A stretch of 64,000 nucleotides of DNA. Origin: Aquimarina brevivitae. Lineage in GTDB: Bacteria; Bacteroidota; Bacteroidia; Flavobacteriales; Flavobacteriaceae. The stretch's first letter is position 1, and every line of letters begins with the position of its first letter. This document shows positions 1 through 9,264 of this stretch, piece after piece. The notes beneath the pieces are model-generated. The model saw only the letters and a list, made by a program, of their open reading frames with translations. It made no database searches and was not told the DNA's origin. A program made the position numbers and the translations under genes. The stretch spans positions 1,408,208 to 1,472,207 of the forward strand of contig NZ_SGXE01000001.1 of the NCBI RefSeq assembly GCF_004216895.1, read 5' to 3'.

Positions 1-920
1 CAAAAGATTGGGATATCGGAGCGTTGTCTGGTATTCCTTCTTGGATGGAGTTGATGATACAGGAGGTTATTGATTATCACGGGGTAAAAACCATACACGA
101 TATTTGGCCTAACCTACAGGTATATACCTCTGGCGGAGTAGCTTTTGAACCTTATGAAAAAAGCTTCAATAGTTTACTAGCGCATCCGATCACAGTTATT
201 GATACATATTTAGCATCTGAAGGATTTTTAGCCTATCAGCAAAGACCAGAAACAAATGCTATGAAGCTAATTACGGACAACGGAATCTATTTTGAGTTTG
301 TCCCATTTAAACCAGAATATATCAATTCAGATGGTTCCCTAAAACAAGAGGCTCCAAGTTTGGATTTGTCTCAAGTAGAAGAAGGACAGGATTATGTACT
401 ACTTATTAGTACAGTTTCTGGAGCTTGGCGATACCTTATTGGTGATACTATTGAGTTTACAAATAAAGAGCGTGCAGAAATAAAAATAACAGGTAGAACT
501 AAATTTTTTCTGAATGTAGTAGGATCACAGCTCTCAGTTAATAAAATGAACACAGCTTTACGAGAATTGGAAAAACAGTTTGACATAAAAATACCTGAAT
601 TTACGCTTGCAGCGACTCGGATTGATGGAGAATTTTACCATCATTGGTACTTAGGTACAGAAACTGATGTAGCTTACAAAAAACTCGCTTCAGCTTTGGA
701 TGAGAGTTTGCAGAATGCCAATAAAAATTATAAGGTAGCTAGAAGCAAAGCCTTAAAAGGAGTTAAAGTGACTACCATTTCTCCACAATTATTTGCCGAA
801 TGGAGTGGAGCGCAAAAGAAAAAAGGAGGACAGGTAAAAATGGAGCGTGTTATGTCTGAAGAAAAGTTTAAAGACTGGGAGTCATTTATAAAAAAGCAAT
901 TAAATCCAAGTTTAGGGTAA
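1..920 (+). CDS. GH3 auxin-responsive promoter family protein, C-terminal part (runs off left edge)
   Basis: The reading frame is open from the first bases of the window (in frame from base 3), so the true start lies outside; a TTG at 24 is not the real start. About 305 residues remain. The text resembles bacterial members of the plant GH3 superfamily, ANL-type adenylating enzymes that in plants join amino acids to acyl substrates. Supporting stretches are the YTSGGVAFEPY segment and the ISTVSGAWRYLIGDTIEFT segment, matching the family's conserved substrate and adenylate region, with ITGRTKFFLNVVGSQLS leading into the C-terminal cap. The bacterial substrate is unknown. The stop lies 6 bases before the next gene on the same strand, so the two are probably co-transcribed. 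Confidence 0.75.
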   Translation, partial: KDWDIGALSGIPSWMELMIQEVIDYHGVKTIHDIWPNLQVYTSGGVAFEPYEKSFNSLLAHPITVIDTYLASEGFLAYQQRPETNAMKLITDNGIYFEFVPFKPEYINSDGSLKQEAPSLDLSQVEEGQDYVLLISTVSGAWRYLIGDTIEFTNKERAEIKITGRTKFFLNVVGSQLSVNKMNTALRELEKQFDIKIPEFTLAATRIDGEFYHHWYLGTETDVAYKKLASALDESLQNANKNYKVARSKALKGVKVTTISPQLFAEWSGAQKKKGGQVKMERVMSEEKFKDWESFIKKQLNPSLG

Positions 921-926
921 AATTAT

Positions 927-3900
927 ATGAGGGAATACAAATATCTATTATATCAATTAATTTGGATAACCCTATTGGGGTGTGCCTCTTATGAGCCAAA
1001 ATATAAAGAACCCTTTGAGGCGTCCGCAATCACTTCAACGAAGCCAATCGAGAAAACTTTTTATTTAATAGGTGATGCTGGATATGCTAAACCAGAAAAA
1101 AGCACTCCCGCTTTGTTGGCTTTAGAAAAATATTTAGCGCATAATAAACAACAAGGTAACTACGCTATTTTTCTTGGAGATAATATTTATCCTGATGGCA
1201 TGCCCGAAAAAGGGGCGAGTGATCGCCAAATCGCCGAGCATCGACTAAACGTACAAATAGAGTCAGTACAAAATTTTAATGGTAAGATATATTTTATTCC
1301 TGGTAATCACGATTGGTATAACGAGGGTTTAGTAGGGCTTAAAAGAGAAGAAGATTATTTTGAAGAGCGATTGAAAGACAACAACATTTTTAAACCAAAA
1401 ACAGGATGTGCTTTTGAAAGTATAGCAGTTACAGATAACATTCAATTGATGTTACTGGACTCTCAATGGTATCTGGAGGATTGGGATAAACATCCTACTA
1501 TAAATGAAAATTGTAATAAGGATATAAAAACAAGAGAAGATTTATTACTTACTATAGAGAAAGAATTCATTAAGCATCAACATAAGACAACGGTTTTTGT
1601 TTTACATCACCCACTATACACCAATGGAGTACACGGTGGTAAATTTGCCATCAGTAAACATCTTTATCCTTCTCAAAAAAAAATACCTTTACCTGGATTG
1701 GCTTCTCTAGCACAATTGATACGTACTAGCGGTGGCGTTTCTAGTCAAGATAATATGAATAAACAGTATAAAAAGTTAGTTTCTAATTTAACAACGTTGG
1801 CCAGAGCACCTTCCGCGGGTCCTATCGTATTTGCTTCCGGTCACGAGCATTCTTTACAATACATCATACATAAAGGTGTAAAGCAAATTGTATCAGGTGC
1901 AGGTGCAAAAAATTCTTATGCTGCATTGAGGAATGATGGGCGTTTTGCTTATGGAGGTCAAGGTTTTGCCAGATTAGATATTTATAAAGACGGATCCTCT
2001 CAGGTAGCTTTTTATGGAGCTAAGAACGGCTCTCCAGAGCTATTATTTGTTACAGAAGTATTTCCTGAAAAAGAAAAGGTAATGCTGGACAGCTTGCCTG
2101 CGATAAGTAGTTCATATAAGGAAACTTCAATTTATAACCAGGATCAGCAAACTGTTACTGAGTTCCATCGAGATATGTGGGGTGAATCCTATAGATCTTT
2201 GTATAACACCAAAATTAAAGCTGAAGTAGCAAACTTAGATACCTTATTTGGTGGGTTACGAGCCATTCAAAAAGAAAGTGATTTACAGACCAAAGTGCTT
2301 TATCTTGAAGATGAATCAAACAAAGGGTATTACTTTAAGGCATTGAATAAAAAAGGCACACTGCTTCATCCCTCTTCTTTGTTGACAGAAAAGTATCGCT
2401 CTCCCTCGTACAGGCTATTAGTATCAGATAAAGTTGTAAATGGGTATTCATCATCTTCGCATCCCTACGCCTTTTTAGCGATTCCTAAACTCGCTGAAAA
2501 GCTAGAAATATTGCAACCGGATTTGCAACTTTATTATGTGCCCAAGCAAAAACAACTAAAGCAGTATAATTCAGATTTTGGTGATGAGTTATATCTAGTT
2601 GAACACCGATTGAGTAATGAAGATATCGATGATGGAGCGTGGGGTAGACCTTATGAAATTCTGAATACCTCTGCAATGTATAATCAATTAAGAAGTGATA
2701 AAAAATACAGCCTTGATAAGTCCGCTTATGTCAAAGCTAGACTTTTTGATATGCTAATCGGAGATTGGAACCGCAATACTAGAAATTGGAATTGGGCAGC
2801 TTATACTAAGAAAGACGGAGCTCATGTTTTTCGTCCTATACCCTTAAATAGAGACCAGGCTTTCTCAAATTATGATGGAGCTTTTTTTGGATCACTTAGA
2901 GGATTAGTTGGTGCAGCCAAACAATTTCAATTGTATGAAGATGAAATAAAAGACATCAAATGGTTAAACATCGCTGCATTGCAATTGGATCGTACCTTGC
3001 TTCACAATACTTCTCAGGATATTTGGGTAAAACAAGCTGGTACGATTAAAGAGCAATTATCAGATGAGATAATTGAAAAGGCATTTGAACAGTTGCCAAA
3101 AGAAGTGCAAGTAAATGCAACAACGAAATTGATGGATCATCTAAAGGCTCGAAGGGACAATATAGTGGAAATCGCAAAACAATATTATTCTTTTGCTGCA
3201 AAGTTGGGTATTATAACGGGTACAGACCATAAAGATTACATAGAGGTAGAACGTAAGATTGATGGAAGTACAAGGGTAGCAATTTATACAGTTATTGATG
3301 GGAAAAAGGCAGATCTCATAAAAGAAGAGACTTATCATAACAATGATACCAAAGAATTGTGGATTTATGGTTTAGATGATCAGGACATTTTTAGGATATA
3401 CGGAGAAGCAAAAAAAACGATCCGTGTTAGAGTGATTGGAGGCAAGGAGAATGATTCTTATGTTGTAGAAAACGGTACTAAAACGACCATTTACGATTAT
3501 AAAACTAAACCGAATCGCATTATTGAAAAGGGGAGTGCTAAGCTTAAATTTACGGATGATTATCACATTAACGTATTTGATAGAGATCAAAGAATTTTCA
3601 AATCAAATCGCTACTTACCTCATTTTGGCTATAATCCGGATGATGGATTTAAGTTTGGTTTGACAGGTACTTTTACCAATTATGGGTTTTATAGGAATCC
3701 TTTTACGAAAAGGCACCAATTTAGTGCGATGTATAATTCTGCGACAACTGGGTTTAATCTTGGTTATCAAGGGGAGTTTGCGGGGCTTTTAGGAACTTAT
3801 AATGTACAGATTTTCGGATCTTATACGAATCCAGAGTTCACAGAGAATTTTTTTGGTTTTGGAAACGAAACTGTCAATGATCAGGACCGTTTAGGATTTG

Positions 3901-4652
3901 ATTACAATAGGGTTAAGATAAGTAGAATTGCTACTTCATTAGGAGTAGTTAAACGAGGAAGATTTGGAAGTTATTTTAACTATAAGTTGATGGTTGAAGG
4001 TGTAGAGGTAGATTTAACTAACGGTAGGTTTTTGGAAGAGTCAGGTATATTTGGTGAACAGGATCGCTTATTTGATCGGCAATGGTTTACTGGTGTTGAA
4101 GCTACATATGGCTACGAAAGTTATGATAATAAGCAGAATCCAAGCAGAGGAATGAGATTTAATTTAACCTCAGGTGCCAAGACCAATACCAATGATATCG
4201 AACGGTCTTTTGGGTATATAAAACCATATTTAGGTTTTTATAATTCCATAACAAGAAATAGAAAATTAGTATTACGCACTGCCGTTGATGCTCATATATT
4301 GGTGGGTAGAGCTTATGAATTTTATCAATCAGCTCAGTTAGGTGGTGATAATTTACTCCGGGGATATCGTAATCAACGGTTTTCAGGGCAGACAGCGTTA
4401 GCTGGTAGCGCTGACCTTAGGTATAGTTTTTCAACCATTAACACACGTTTTTTACCTATACAAATGGGCGTATTTGCAGGTGCAGATAGCGGAAGAGTGT
4501 GGCTAAAGGGCGCTGCCGATGCTAATACCTGGCATAGTGATTATGGAGGTGGTTTTTGGGTGAATAGCTCAGATGCATTACAAGCAACGTTTAACTTGTT
4601 TTCAGGAAAAGAAGATCTCAGATTTTCATTTTCACTACTGTTCAAAATTTAA
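927..4652 (+). CDS. Lipoprotein with N-terminal calcineurin-like metallophosphoesterase and C-terminal BamA/D15-type outer-membrane barrel
   Basis: This is a 1241-residue protein. A lipobox (LLGC, Cys19) predicts a lipoprotein. Residues about 43-330 form a calcineurin-like phosphoesterase with all the metal motifs visible: GDAG (Asp50), GDN (Asp85, Asn86), GNHDW (Asn127, His128), His227-His228 and GHEH (305-308). The middle part, about 400-900, is unassigned. The last 350 residues or so are alternating aromatic beta strands with a GGDNLLRGYRNQRF segment that matches the conserved RGY motif of Omp85/surface-antigen barrels, and the chain ends in a C-terminal Phe-Lys-Ile. A surface or periplasmic phosphatase tethered to its own barrel is inferred. 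The next gene starts 3 bases downstream. Family members of this layout occur in Bacteroidota; the substrate is unknown. Confidence 0.85.
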   Translation: MREYKYLLYQLIWITLLGCASYEPKYKEPFEASAITSTKPIEKTFYLIGDAGYAKPEKSTPALLALEKYLAHNKQQGNYAIFLGDNIYPDGMPEKGASDRQIAEHRLNVQIESVQNFNGKIYFIPGNHDWYNEGLVGLKREEDYFEERLKDNNIFKPKTGCAFESIAVTDNIQLMLLDSQWYLEDWDKHPTINENCNKDIKTREDLLLTIEKEFIKHQHKTTVFVLHHPLYTNGVHGGKFAISKHLYPSQKKIPLPGLASLAQLIRTSGGVSSQDNMNKQYKKLVSNLTTLARAPSAGPIVFASGHEHSLQYIIHKGVKQIVSGAGAKNSYAALRNDGRFAYGGQGFARLDIYKDGSSQVAFYGAKNGSPELLFVTEVFPEKEKVMLDSLPAISSSYKETSIYNQDQQTVTEFHRDMWGESYRSLYNTKIKAEVANLDTLFGGLRAIQKESDLQTKVLYLEDESNKGYYFKALNKKGTLLHPSSLLTEKYRSPSYRLLVSDKVVNGYSSSSHPYAFLAIPKLAEKLEILQPDLQLYYVPKQKQLKQYNSDFGDELYLVEHRLSNEDIDDGAWGRPYEILNTSAMYNQLRSDKKYSLDKSAYVKARLFDMLIGDWNRNTRNWNWAAYTKKDGAHVFRPIPLNRDQAFSNYDGAFFGSLRGLVGAAKQFQLYEDEIKDIKWLNIAALQLDRTLLHNTSQDIWVKQAGTIKEQLSDEIIEKAFEQLPKEVQVNATTKLMDHLKARRDNIVEIAKQYYSFAAKLGIITGTDHKDYIEVERKIDGSTRVAIYTVIDGKKADLIKEETYHNNDTKELWIYGLDDQDIFRIYGEAKKTIRVRVIGGKENDSYVVENGTKTTIYDYKTKPNRIIEKGSAKLKFTDDYHINVFDRDQRIFKSNRYLPHFGYNPDDGFKFGLTGTFTNYGFYRNPFTKRHQFSAMYNSATTGFNLGYQGEFAGLLGTYNVQIFGSYTNPEFTENFFGFGNETVNDQDRLGFDYNRVKISRIATSLGVVKRGRFGSYFNYKLMVEGVEVDLTNGRFLEESGIFGEQDRLFDRQWFTGVEATYGYESYDNKQNPSRGMRFNLTSGAKTNTNDIERSFGYIKPYLGFYNSITRNRKLVLRTAVDAHILVGRAYEFYQSAQLGGDNLLRGYRNQRFSGQTALAGSADLRYSFSTINTRFLPIQMGVFAGADSGRVWLKGAADANTWHSDYGGGFWVNSSDALQATFNLFSGKEDLRFSFSLLFKI

Positions 4653-4655
4653 CGA

Positions 4656-5552
4656 ATGAGAAATAGGAATATCGTATTTTTAATAAGTTTTATACTGTCC
4701 AGTTTTTGTACTTATAGTCAAGTGGCTGATTTGGCCAGGGTGGAGTACACGTTTTTTCCACAAAGACGTAGTGACAATTCTTTTAAACGCTTTAGAGCAT
4801 TACTTAACTTTCCGATTAAACTTAATGATAAGGGTGCATATTTTGTAACTGGACTAGAGTATAGAAGTGTTCAATTTGATTATGAAGATTTTACAGATTT
4901 TGACAGCTCCAACTTAGATCAATTTAAATCTTTTGAGGTGTCTGCTGGTTATACCTTTAAAATAAATAATGATTGGCGATATGCTATGAAAGCAGGTTTA
5001 CTCGCAGCTTCAGATTTTAGTTCTGGCGGGTTAAACGACGATGATCTTTTAGTATCAGCTTCTGTATTTTTTATAAAAGATAAAAAGAATGAGGTAATGA
5101 TAAAGCCTTGGAGGCTTATTTTAGGGCTTCAATATTCCACAACAGCAGGTAGACCTTTTCCTTTACCCATAATTAATTACTGGAAAAGGCTTAATGCATC
5201 TTGGTCCTACACCTTAGGAGTGCCGAAATCTAACCTTAAGTATTATTTTTCTGATAAGGATATTGTTCAGGCTTTTGCCACACTAGATGGTTTTTACGCG
5301 AATTTACAAGATAATCTTGTTATAGGAAACAATGGTGATACCAATAGAGTAGCCGATAGTATTTCTATGACGATAGCTCTTGGGGGATTTGGTTACGAGC
5401 ATTATTTTACAGATCACTTATTACTTTATTTTTACAGTGGATTTACATTAATCAACGATATTCGATTGCGAAACAATAATAACGAGGATGTGTTGACGAT
5501 CAATGATGAAAACACTTTATACCTAAGAGCAGGATTGAAATTTAAGATATAA
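4656..5552 (+). CDS. Outer-membrane beta-barrel protein, DUF6268-like
   Basis: The protein has 298 residues with a signal peptide ending near residue 21 (...CTYSQ). The rest is made of amphipathic strands with regular aromatic residues, closing with a typical barrel end (LYLRAGLKFKI). I recognise it only as resembling the DUF6268 family of Bacteroidota outer-membrane proteins. It starts 3 bases after the phosphoesterase-barrel gene, so the two are almost certainly translated from one message and may work together at the outer membrane. It ends 9 bases before the convergent cardiolipin-synthase-like gene. No enzymatic motif is visible. Confidence 0.65.
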   Translation: MRNRNIVFLISFILSSFCTYSQVADLARVEYTFFPQRRSDNSFKRFRALLNFPIKLNDKGAYFVTGLEYRSVQFDYEDFTDFDSSNLDQFKSFEVSAGYTFKINNDWRYAMKAGLLAASDFSSGGLNDDDLLVSASVFFIKDKKNEVMIKPWRLILGLQYSTTAGRPFPLPIINYWKRLNASWSYTLGVPKSNLKYYFSDKDIVQAFATLDGFYANLQDNLVIGNNGDTNRVADSISMTIALGGFGYEHYFTDHLLLYFYSGFTLINDIRLRNNNNEDVLTINDENTLYLRAGLKFKI

Positions 5553-5561
5553 TATGCTTCT

Positions 5562-6983
5562 TTAGAGTAAAGGGCTAAAGAAACGTGCGATACCTTCCAT
5601 TATTTTTCTTGGCAACGGACGATTTTTATAAGTTTCAAAATCTAATTGAGTACAGTTGTCACACCCTTCTATAAAGTCGGTGCAAAGTTGATTGGTAATT
5701 TCTTCATCAAAAATTAAAGCATTAGTCTCAAAATTATGTTCAAAGCTGCGGTGGTCAAAGTTACCTGAACCTATGGAAGCGATCTTACCATCCATAATAA
5801 TAAGTTTGCTGTGTAGAAAGTTATCATTTTGTAAATAGATTTCTACCCCGACAAACAATAATTCTTGAAAATATGAAAACATACTGTATTTGGCTAACCA
5901 GCTATCTAGTTTGCTAGGCACCAGCAACTTGATTTTAACATCAGTTAACGCGGCAATCCTAATAGCTTCAAGCATAGCAGAGTTGGGGATAAAATAGGGG
6001 TTAGAGATGTAGATATAATCCTCAGCCAGATTTATCATTTCAATATATTGTTGCATTATGGCAGGATGATCCGAATCCGGGCCACTAGAAACAATTTGAA
6101 CAGTTTGATCACCTTTTTTATCTATTTTTGGTAGATAGGTATCATTGAGTAATAATTCATTATTACTAGCAAAAAAGTAATCTTTAATAAAAACTCGATG
6201 TAAGCTATCTACAATAGGGCCTTTTAAACACAAATGTAAGTCATCCCAAATGCCTAATGGAGACATTTTTTTGATATACTTATCTGTAATATTGACTCCT
6301 CCTGTGAAGCCAACCTGTCCATCAATAACAATTATTTTTCTATGGTTTCTATAATTCAGCGTAAATAGAAAACTTCCATAATGTAGCGGCATAGTTGGAA
6401 AGACTTTTACTCCTAGATCTTTAAATTTATTGATAGATTTTGAATCCCAACTAAAACTGCCAATAGCATCGTAGATGATCCTAATCTCAACTCCTTGTTC
6501 TCTTTTTTCTTTAAATAGCTCATATAATTGGTCTAAAATTTCGCCTGTTTCAAATATGTAATATTGTAAATGAATAAAGTTTTTTGCCTTTTGTAGCTCT
6601 TTAAAAATTTTTTCAAAAGTCTGTTTGCCTTCATTTAAAACAGTTACCTCGTTGCCTATAGTGGCATAAAATTTAGAATTATTGCCTATTAATGTAATTA
6701 ATCTTTTTTCGGGATTGGATTTAAAATCAACTTTGGTATGTTCTCCTTTCTGCTGTTGATGGTTGATATCATACAGTTTTCTCTTAGTGGTTTGTTTTAG
6801 GGTAAAGAATTTAAATCTTCTTCTATTGAGCCCGAAGACTAAATATAATAATGCCCCTAGATAAGGTAGAATTAAGATGATCAATATCCAGCTTAAGGAT
6901 TTTGCAGGTCTTGCCCCATATAGCATTACGTTAAATATGGCGAAGAGATTTATACAGCTATAAATTATAATGGCAGTTATCAT
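5562..6983 (-). CDS. cls: Cardiolipin synthase-like phospholipase D family protein
   Basis: The protein has 473 residues. Two N-terminal membrane segments (about 3-20 and 30-50) anchor it in the inner membrane. Two complete HKD motifs follow: His214-x-Lys216-x4-Asp221 (HRKIIVID) and His391-x-Lys393-x4-Asp398 (HSKLIIMD), each followed by the Gly-rich stretch typical of bacterial cardiolipin synthases. The expected reaction is transfer of a phosphatidyl group to phosphatidylglycerol, giving cardiolipin. Length and layout match the family. The gene is convergent with the barrel gene and divergent from the ArsC/Spx-like gene; the roughly 125-base upstream gap holds its promoter. The gene may be one of several cls paralogues in the genome. 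Confidence 0.88.
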   Translation of the reverse strand: MITAIIIYSCINLFAIFNVMLYGARPAKSLSWILIILILPYLGALLYLVFGLNRRRFKFFTLKQTTKRKLYDINHQQQKGEHTKVDFKSNPEKRLITLIGNNSKFYATIGNEVTVLNEGKQTFEKIFKELQKAKNFIHLQYYIFETGEILDQLYELFKEKREQGVEIRIIYDAIGSFSWDSKSINKFKDLGVKVFPTMPLHYGSFLFTLNYRNHRKIIVIDGQVGFTGGVNITDKYIKKMSPLGIWDDLHLCLKGPIVDSLHRVFIKDYFFASNNELLLNDTYLPKIDKKGDQTVQIVSSGPDSDHPAIMQQYIEMINLAEDYIYISNPYFIPNSAMLEAIRIAALTDVKIKLLVPSKLDSWLAKYSMFSYFQELLFVGVEIYLQNDNFLHSKLIIMDGKIASIGSGNFDHRSFEHNFETNALIFDEEITNQLCTDFIEGCDNCTQLDFETYKNRPLPRKIMEGIARFFSPLL

Positions 6984-7109
6984 TCAGGATACGTTTGGTA
7001 GGTTGACTAATTATAGTGTTAAAATTAGTTAGCTTTAAAGTTAAAGTATTTATGGATTACGGAAATAAATTTAACTTGTTATTCATACTTTATGTAGAAA
7101 TTGAATATT

Positions 7110-7529
7110 ATGAATATGGGTGTATTAGCAACAGACAATAATAAAGTTACATTAATCTACCATTCAGGGACTACTTTAGGTAAACAAACTTATGCCTATG
7201 TAAGTGCTTCCAAAAAAGGAATTTTAGCTATTGATGCTTCACAAACAAAAATTACAGGAACTCAATGGTCAGAAATTGCCGAAGGCTTGAAAGGTTCGAT
7301 TAAAGATTTGATCAATCAAGACCATCCTGATTTTAAAAAAGAGTATGGCGATAAAGTGGACTTATACGATGAACATCATTATTTAAAAATATTAGAAAAG
7401 CAACCACAACTAATGGCGAATCCTATAGTAATTGTAGATGGTAAATTCTACGCTATACACTCGCCTTCTGATTTTGTAAAATATTTAGATCCGGATAGCG
7501 CTGGAGTATCAAGAAACCCAGCTAAATAA
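7110..7529 (+). CDS. ArsC/Spx-like thioredoxin-fold protein lacking the active-site cysteine
   Basis: The protein has 139 residues. I place the start at the ATG at 7110; the TTG three codons upstream is less likely. The N-terminus (VTLIYHSGTTLGKQTYAYV) aligns in pattern with the ArsC/Spx opening, where a cysteine normally sits in the loop after the first strand, but here that position is Thr and the protein has no cysteine at all. The C-terminal stretch (QPQLMANPIVIVDGKFY) matches the conserved end of the arsenate-reductase-like family. It is therefore probably not a reductase; a binding or regulatory role is possible. A hairpin at 7554-7585 follows. Confidence 0.65.
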   Translation: MNMGVLATDNNKVTLIYHSGTTLGKQTYAYVSASKKGILAIDASQTKITGTQWSEIAEGLKGSIKDLINQDHPDFKKEYGDKVDLYDEHHYLKILEKQPQLMANPIVIVDGKFYAIHSPSDFVKYLDPDSAGVSRNPAK

Positions 7530-7553
7530 GATATTCTTAAATTATCAAATAAA

Positions 7554-7585
7554 AAGGGGTTTAAATACAATTATTTAAACCCCTT
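7554..7585 (+). terminator. Hairpin terminator after the ArsC/Spx-like gene
   Basis: A 13-bp inverted repeat (arms 7554-7566 and 7573-7585) with a 6-base loop sits between two convergent genes. It is followed on the plus strand by a T-rich stretch, and could serve both directions. Confidence 0.65.
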
Positions 7586-7605
7586 ATCATTTAGGTATTT
7601 TTATT

Positions 7606-7734
7606 TTATTCTTTTTCATTCTTCTTCTCGTGTATGTTATCTTCATCTAAAGAAGGTCTTTTATTCTTCTTTGTTGGTTTACCTAAATCTGTTAATGGTT
7701 TTTCTCTTTCTTTTCGTTCAAATTTCTTATCCAT
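7606..7734 (-). CDS. Small, very charged hypothetical protein (42 aa)
   Basis: An open frame of 42 codons runs from an ATG (complement of 7732-7734) to TAA (7606-7608). The product is rich in Lys, Glu and Arg, begins MDKKFERKEREK and has no predicted membrane segment. The sequence before the ATG is the A/T-rich spacer typical of Bacteroidota starts. It lies 32 bases downstream of the AI-2E-type permease gene on the same strand and just before a hairpin, so it could be the last gene of that transcript. I do not recognise a family; the function is unknown. Confidence 0.55.
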   Translation of the reverse strand: MDKKFERKEREKPLTDLGKPTKKNKRPSLDEDNIHEKKNEKE

Positions 7735-7766
7735 TTTAATTATTTTAAAATTATACAATCAGTTAT

Positions 7767-8840
7767 TTAATTTTTATTACCCATATTTTCAATGGTAATT
7801 TGATCATCTTGCAGAATATCTTGTAAGTAGATCATTTTGACCAATACCACAACAATTGCTACAATAGGAACGGCTAAGATTAATCCAAGAATACCTGTAA
7901 ATACCCCTAGTACAACTTGTGCCATTAATACCAAAGCCAGTGGAAAGGATATCATTTTTCGTTGTATCATCGGCGTAATAATATTGCTTTCCAGAGCTTG
8001 TATAGCTGCATAAAGAATACATACATATACTGCATAATCCGCTCCAATGGTAAATGCTATTAAAAATGCAGGTATCAATGACAAAATTGGACCAAAGTTA
8101 GGAATGAAAGTAACTAAAGTGGCAAATATTGCTAACGTTAATGCCAATGGTATACCCAATATGGAGAGTCCTATTCCTGTTAACACTCCTACTACTATCA
8201 TTGAAAATACTTTGCCTAACAGCCATCTTTTTAAGGTATATGCCGTTGTGTCTATTACTTGTTGTGCACGCTTTCGTCTATGTAATGGAAAAAGCCGTAT
8301 GAATCCATTGATATAAACATCTGGCTGAACCATAAAGAATAAACCCAGAAAGAAAATAATATAAATATCGGCTAAGCCTCCAAAAAAGGAACTGAAAAAT
8401 AACGTAAGCTTTTCACTATTTTGTTGGTACTGTTGTTTATATCCTTTGAGTTGAAATATAACCCATTTACCAACCGGAGAAGCGTTTAATTTACTTTCAG
8501 TTTTTTTGGCTGCTTTGGGTAATTCATTCTCTAACTCATTCAATTGATCTGAAATACTGGGGTATAGTACATATCCCGTACCTGTGAGCGTTAAAAGCAT
8601 ACTAACGATACCGATAAGTAAAGCCCATTTTTCTCCAATCGAAAAGAGTTGCTGAATAAAGGAAGCAATTCCTCTAAAGAAAGTAGCTACTAAAATACCA
8701 GATAATATTAGTAGTAAAATTTTAAAACCCTTTAATAACAAAATGGTTAACAGTATGCACAATAGTATTATTATCGTTGCCTTTAAAACCTTTTTACTAA
8801 AGTCTGAAATGGCAAACTGACTTTCCTTTTTTTTAGACAT
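7767..8840 (-). CDS. AI-2E family transporter (PerM/YdiK-like membrane permease)
   Basis: The protein has 357 residues with about seven to eight hydrophobic segments. The characteristic C-terminal half is clear: a Gly/Pro-rich IPNFGPILSLIPAFLIAF segment and an ESNIITPMIQRKMISFP segment, both hallmarks of the AI-2E exporter/permease family. The family name comes from the autoinducer-2 exporter TqsA, but many members have other or unknown substrates, including a Na+(Li+)/H+ antiporter role. It starts 9 bases after the stop of the upstream 105-residue gene on the same strand, which suggests an operon of small stress-related genes. Confidence 0.85.
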   Translation of the reverse strand: MSKKKESQFAISDFSKKVLKATIIILLCILLTILLLKGFKILLLILSGILVATFFRGIASFIQQLFSIGEKWALLIGIVSMLLTLTGTGYVLYPSISDQLNELENELPKAAKKTESKLNASPVGKWVIFQLKGYKQQYQQNSEKLTLFFSSFFGGLADIYIIFFLGLFFMVQPDVYINGFIRLFPLHRRKRAQQVIDTTAYTLKRWLLGKVFSMIVVGVLTGIGLSILGIPLALTLAIFATLVTFIPNFGPILSLIPAFLIAFTIGADYAVYVCILYAAIQALESNIITPMIQRKMISFPLALVLMAQVVLGVFTGILGLILAVPIVAIVVVLVKMIYLQDILQDDQITIENMGNKN

Positions 8841-8849
8841 AAAAGGAAT

Positions 8850-9167
8850 TTATTTTTTAGAAATATTTTCTTCAGGTATTTGTTTAAAAAACTCCGCTAG
8901 CTCTAAATTAGCATTAGGACCGTAGGCAGCTAATACTGTTCCTTTAGTGTCCTTAGTTTCTATTACATAAAGTATAGATAAATCTGAAGGGTTTGTCATG
9001 CCTTCAAACCGATGTTCAGCTACTATTTTTACATCTTTAGGTTTATATTCTTTTTTAGAATCCACATCCACCAAAGATTCATCTTTTATTCTAAATGATG
9101 AGGTATATCCCTGATCTTGATAATCATCTAGATAATCTCTCTCATTCTTCTTAGGTTTTGTACTCAT
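8850..9167 (-). CDS. Conserved hypothetical protein (105 aa)
   Basis: This is a soluble 105-residue protein with a charged, variable N-terminus and a conserved-looking core (HRFEGMTNPSDLSILYVIET, then an AYGPNANLEL segment). The core resembles a small Bacteroidota family whose members are often labelled phosphoribosylpyrophosphate synthetase in annotations although they are far too short for that enzyme. I therefore assign no reaction. It sits immediately upstream of the AI-2E-type permease gene (9-base gap), probably in one transcript. An inverted repeat (AAGGTATGA near 9205 and its complement near 9245) lies in the gap upstream. Confidence 0.6.
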   Translation of the reverse strand: MSTKPKKNERDYLDDYQDQGYTSSFRIKDESLVDVDSKKEYKPKDVKIVAEHRFEGMTNPSDLSILYVIETKDTKGTVLAAYGPNANLELAEFFKQIPEENISKK

Positions 9168-9264
9168 AGTATTTAAATTTTATCGTTTTTTTTAAAGAAG
9201 GTATGACACCTTATAATCTATAATTCATAACTTAATCAGATATCATACCTTTTTAGAAATTATT

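Noticed and set aside
8850-9167. Phosphoribosylpyrophosphate synthetase
   Set aside because: Relatives of this 105-residue protein carry this label, but it is a third of the enzyme's length and has no PRPP motif.
9197-9253. Inverted repeat AAGGTATGA ... TCATACCTT as a terminator
   Set aside because: The loop is nearly 40 bases and the minus-strand side lacks a T run; it might be an operator, but evidence is too thin.
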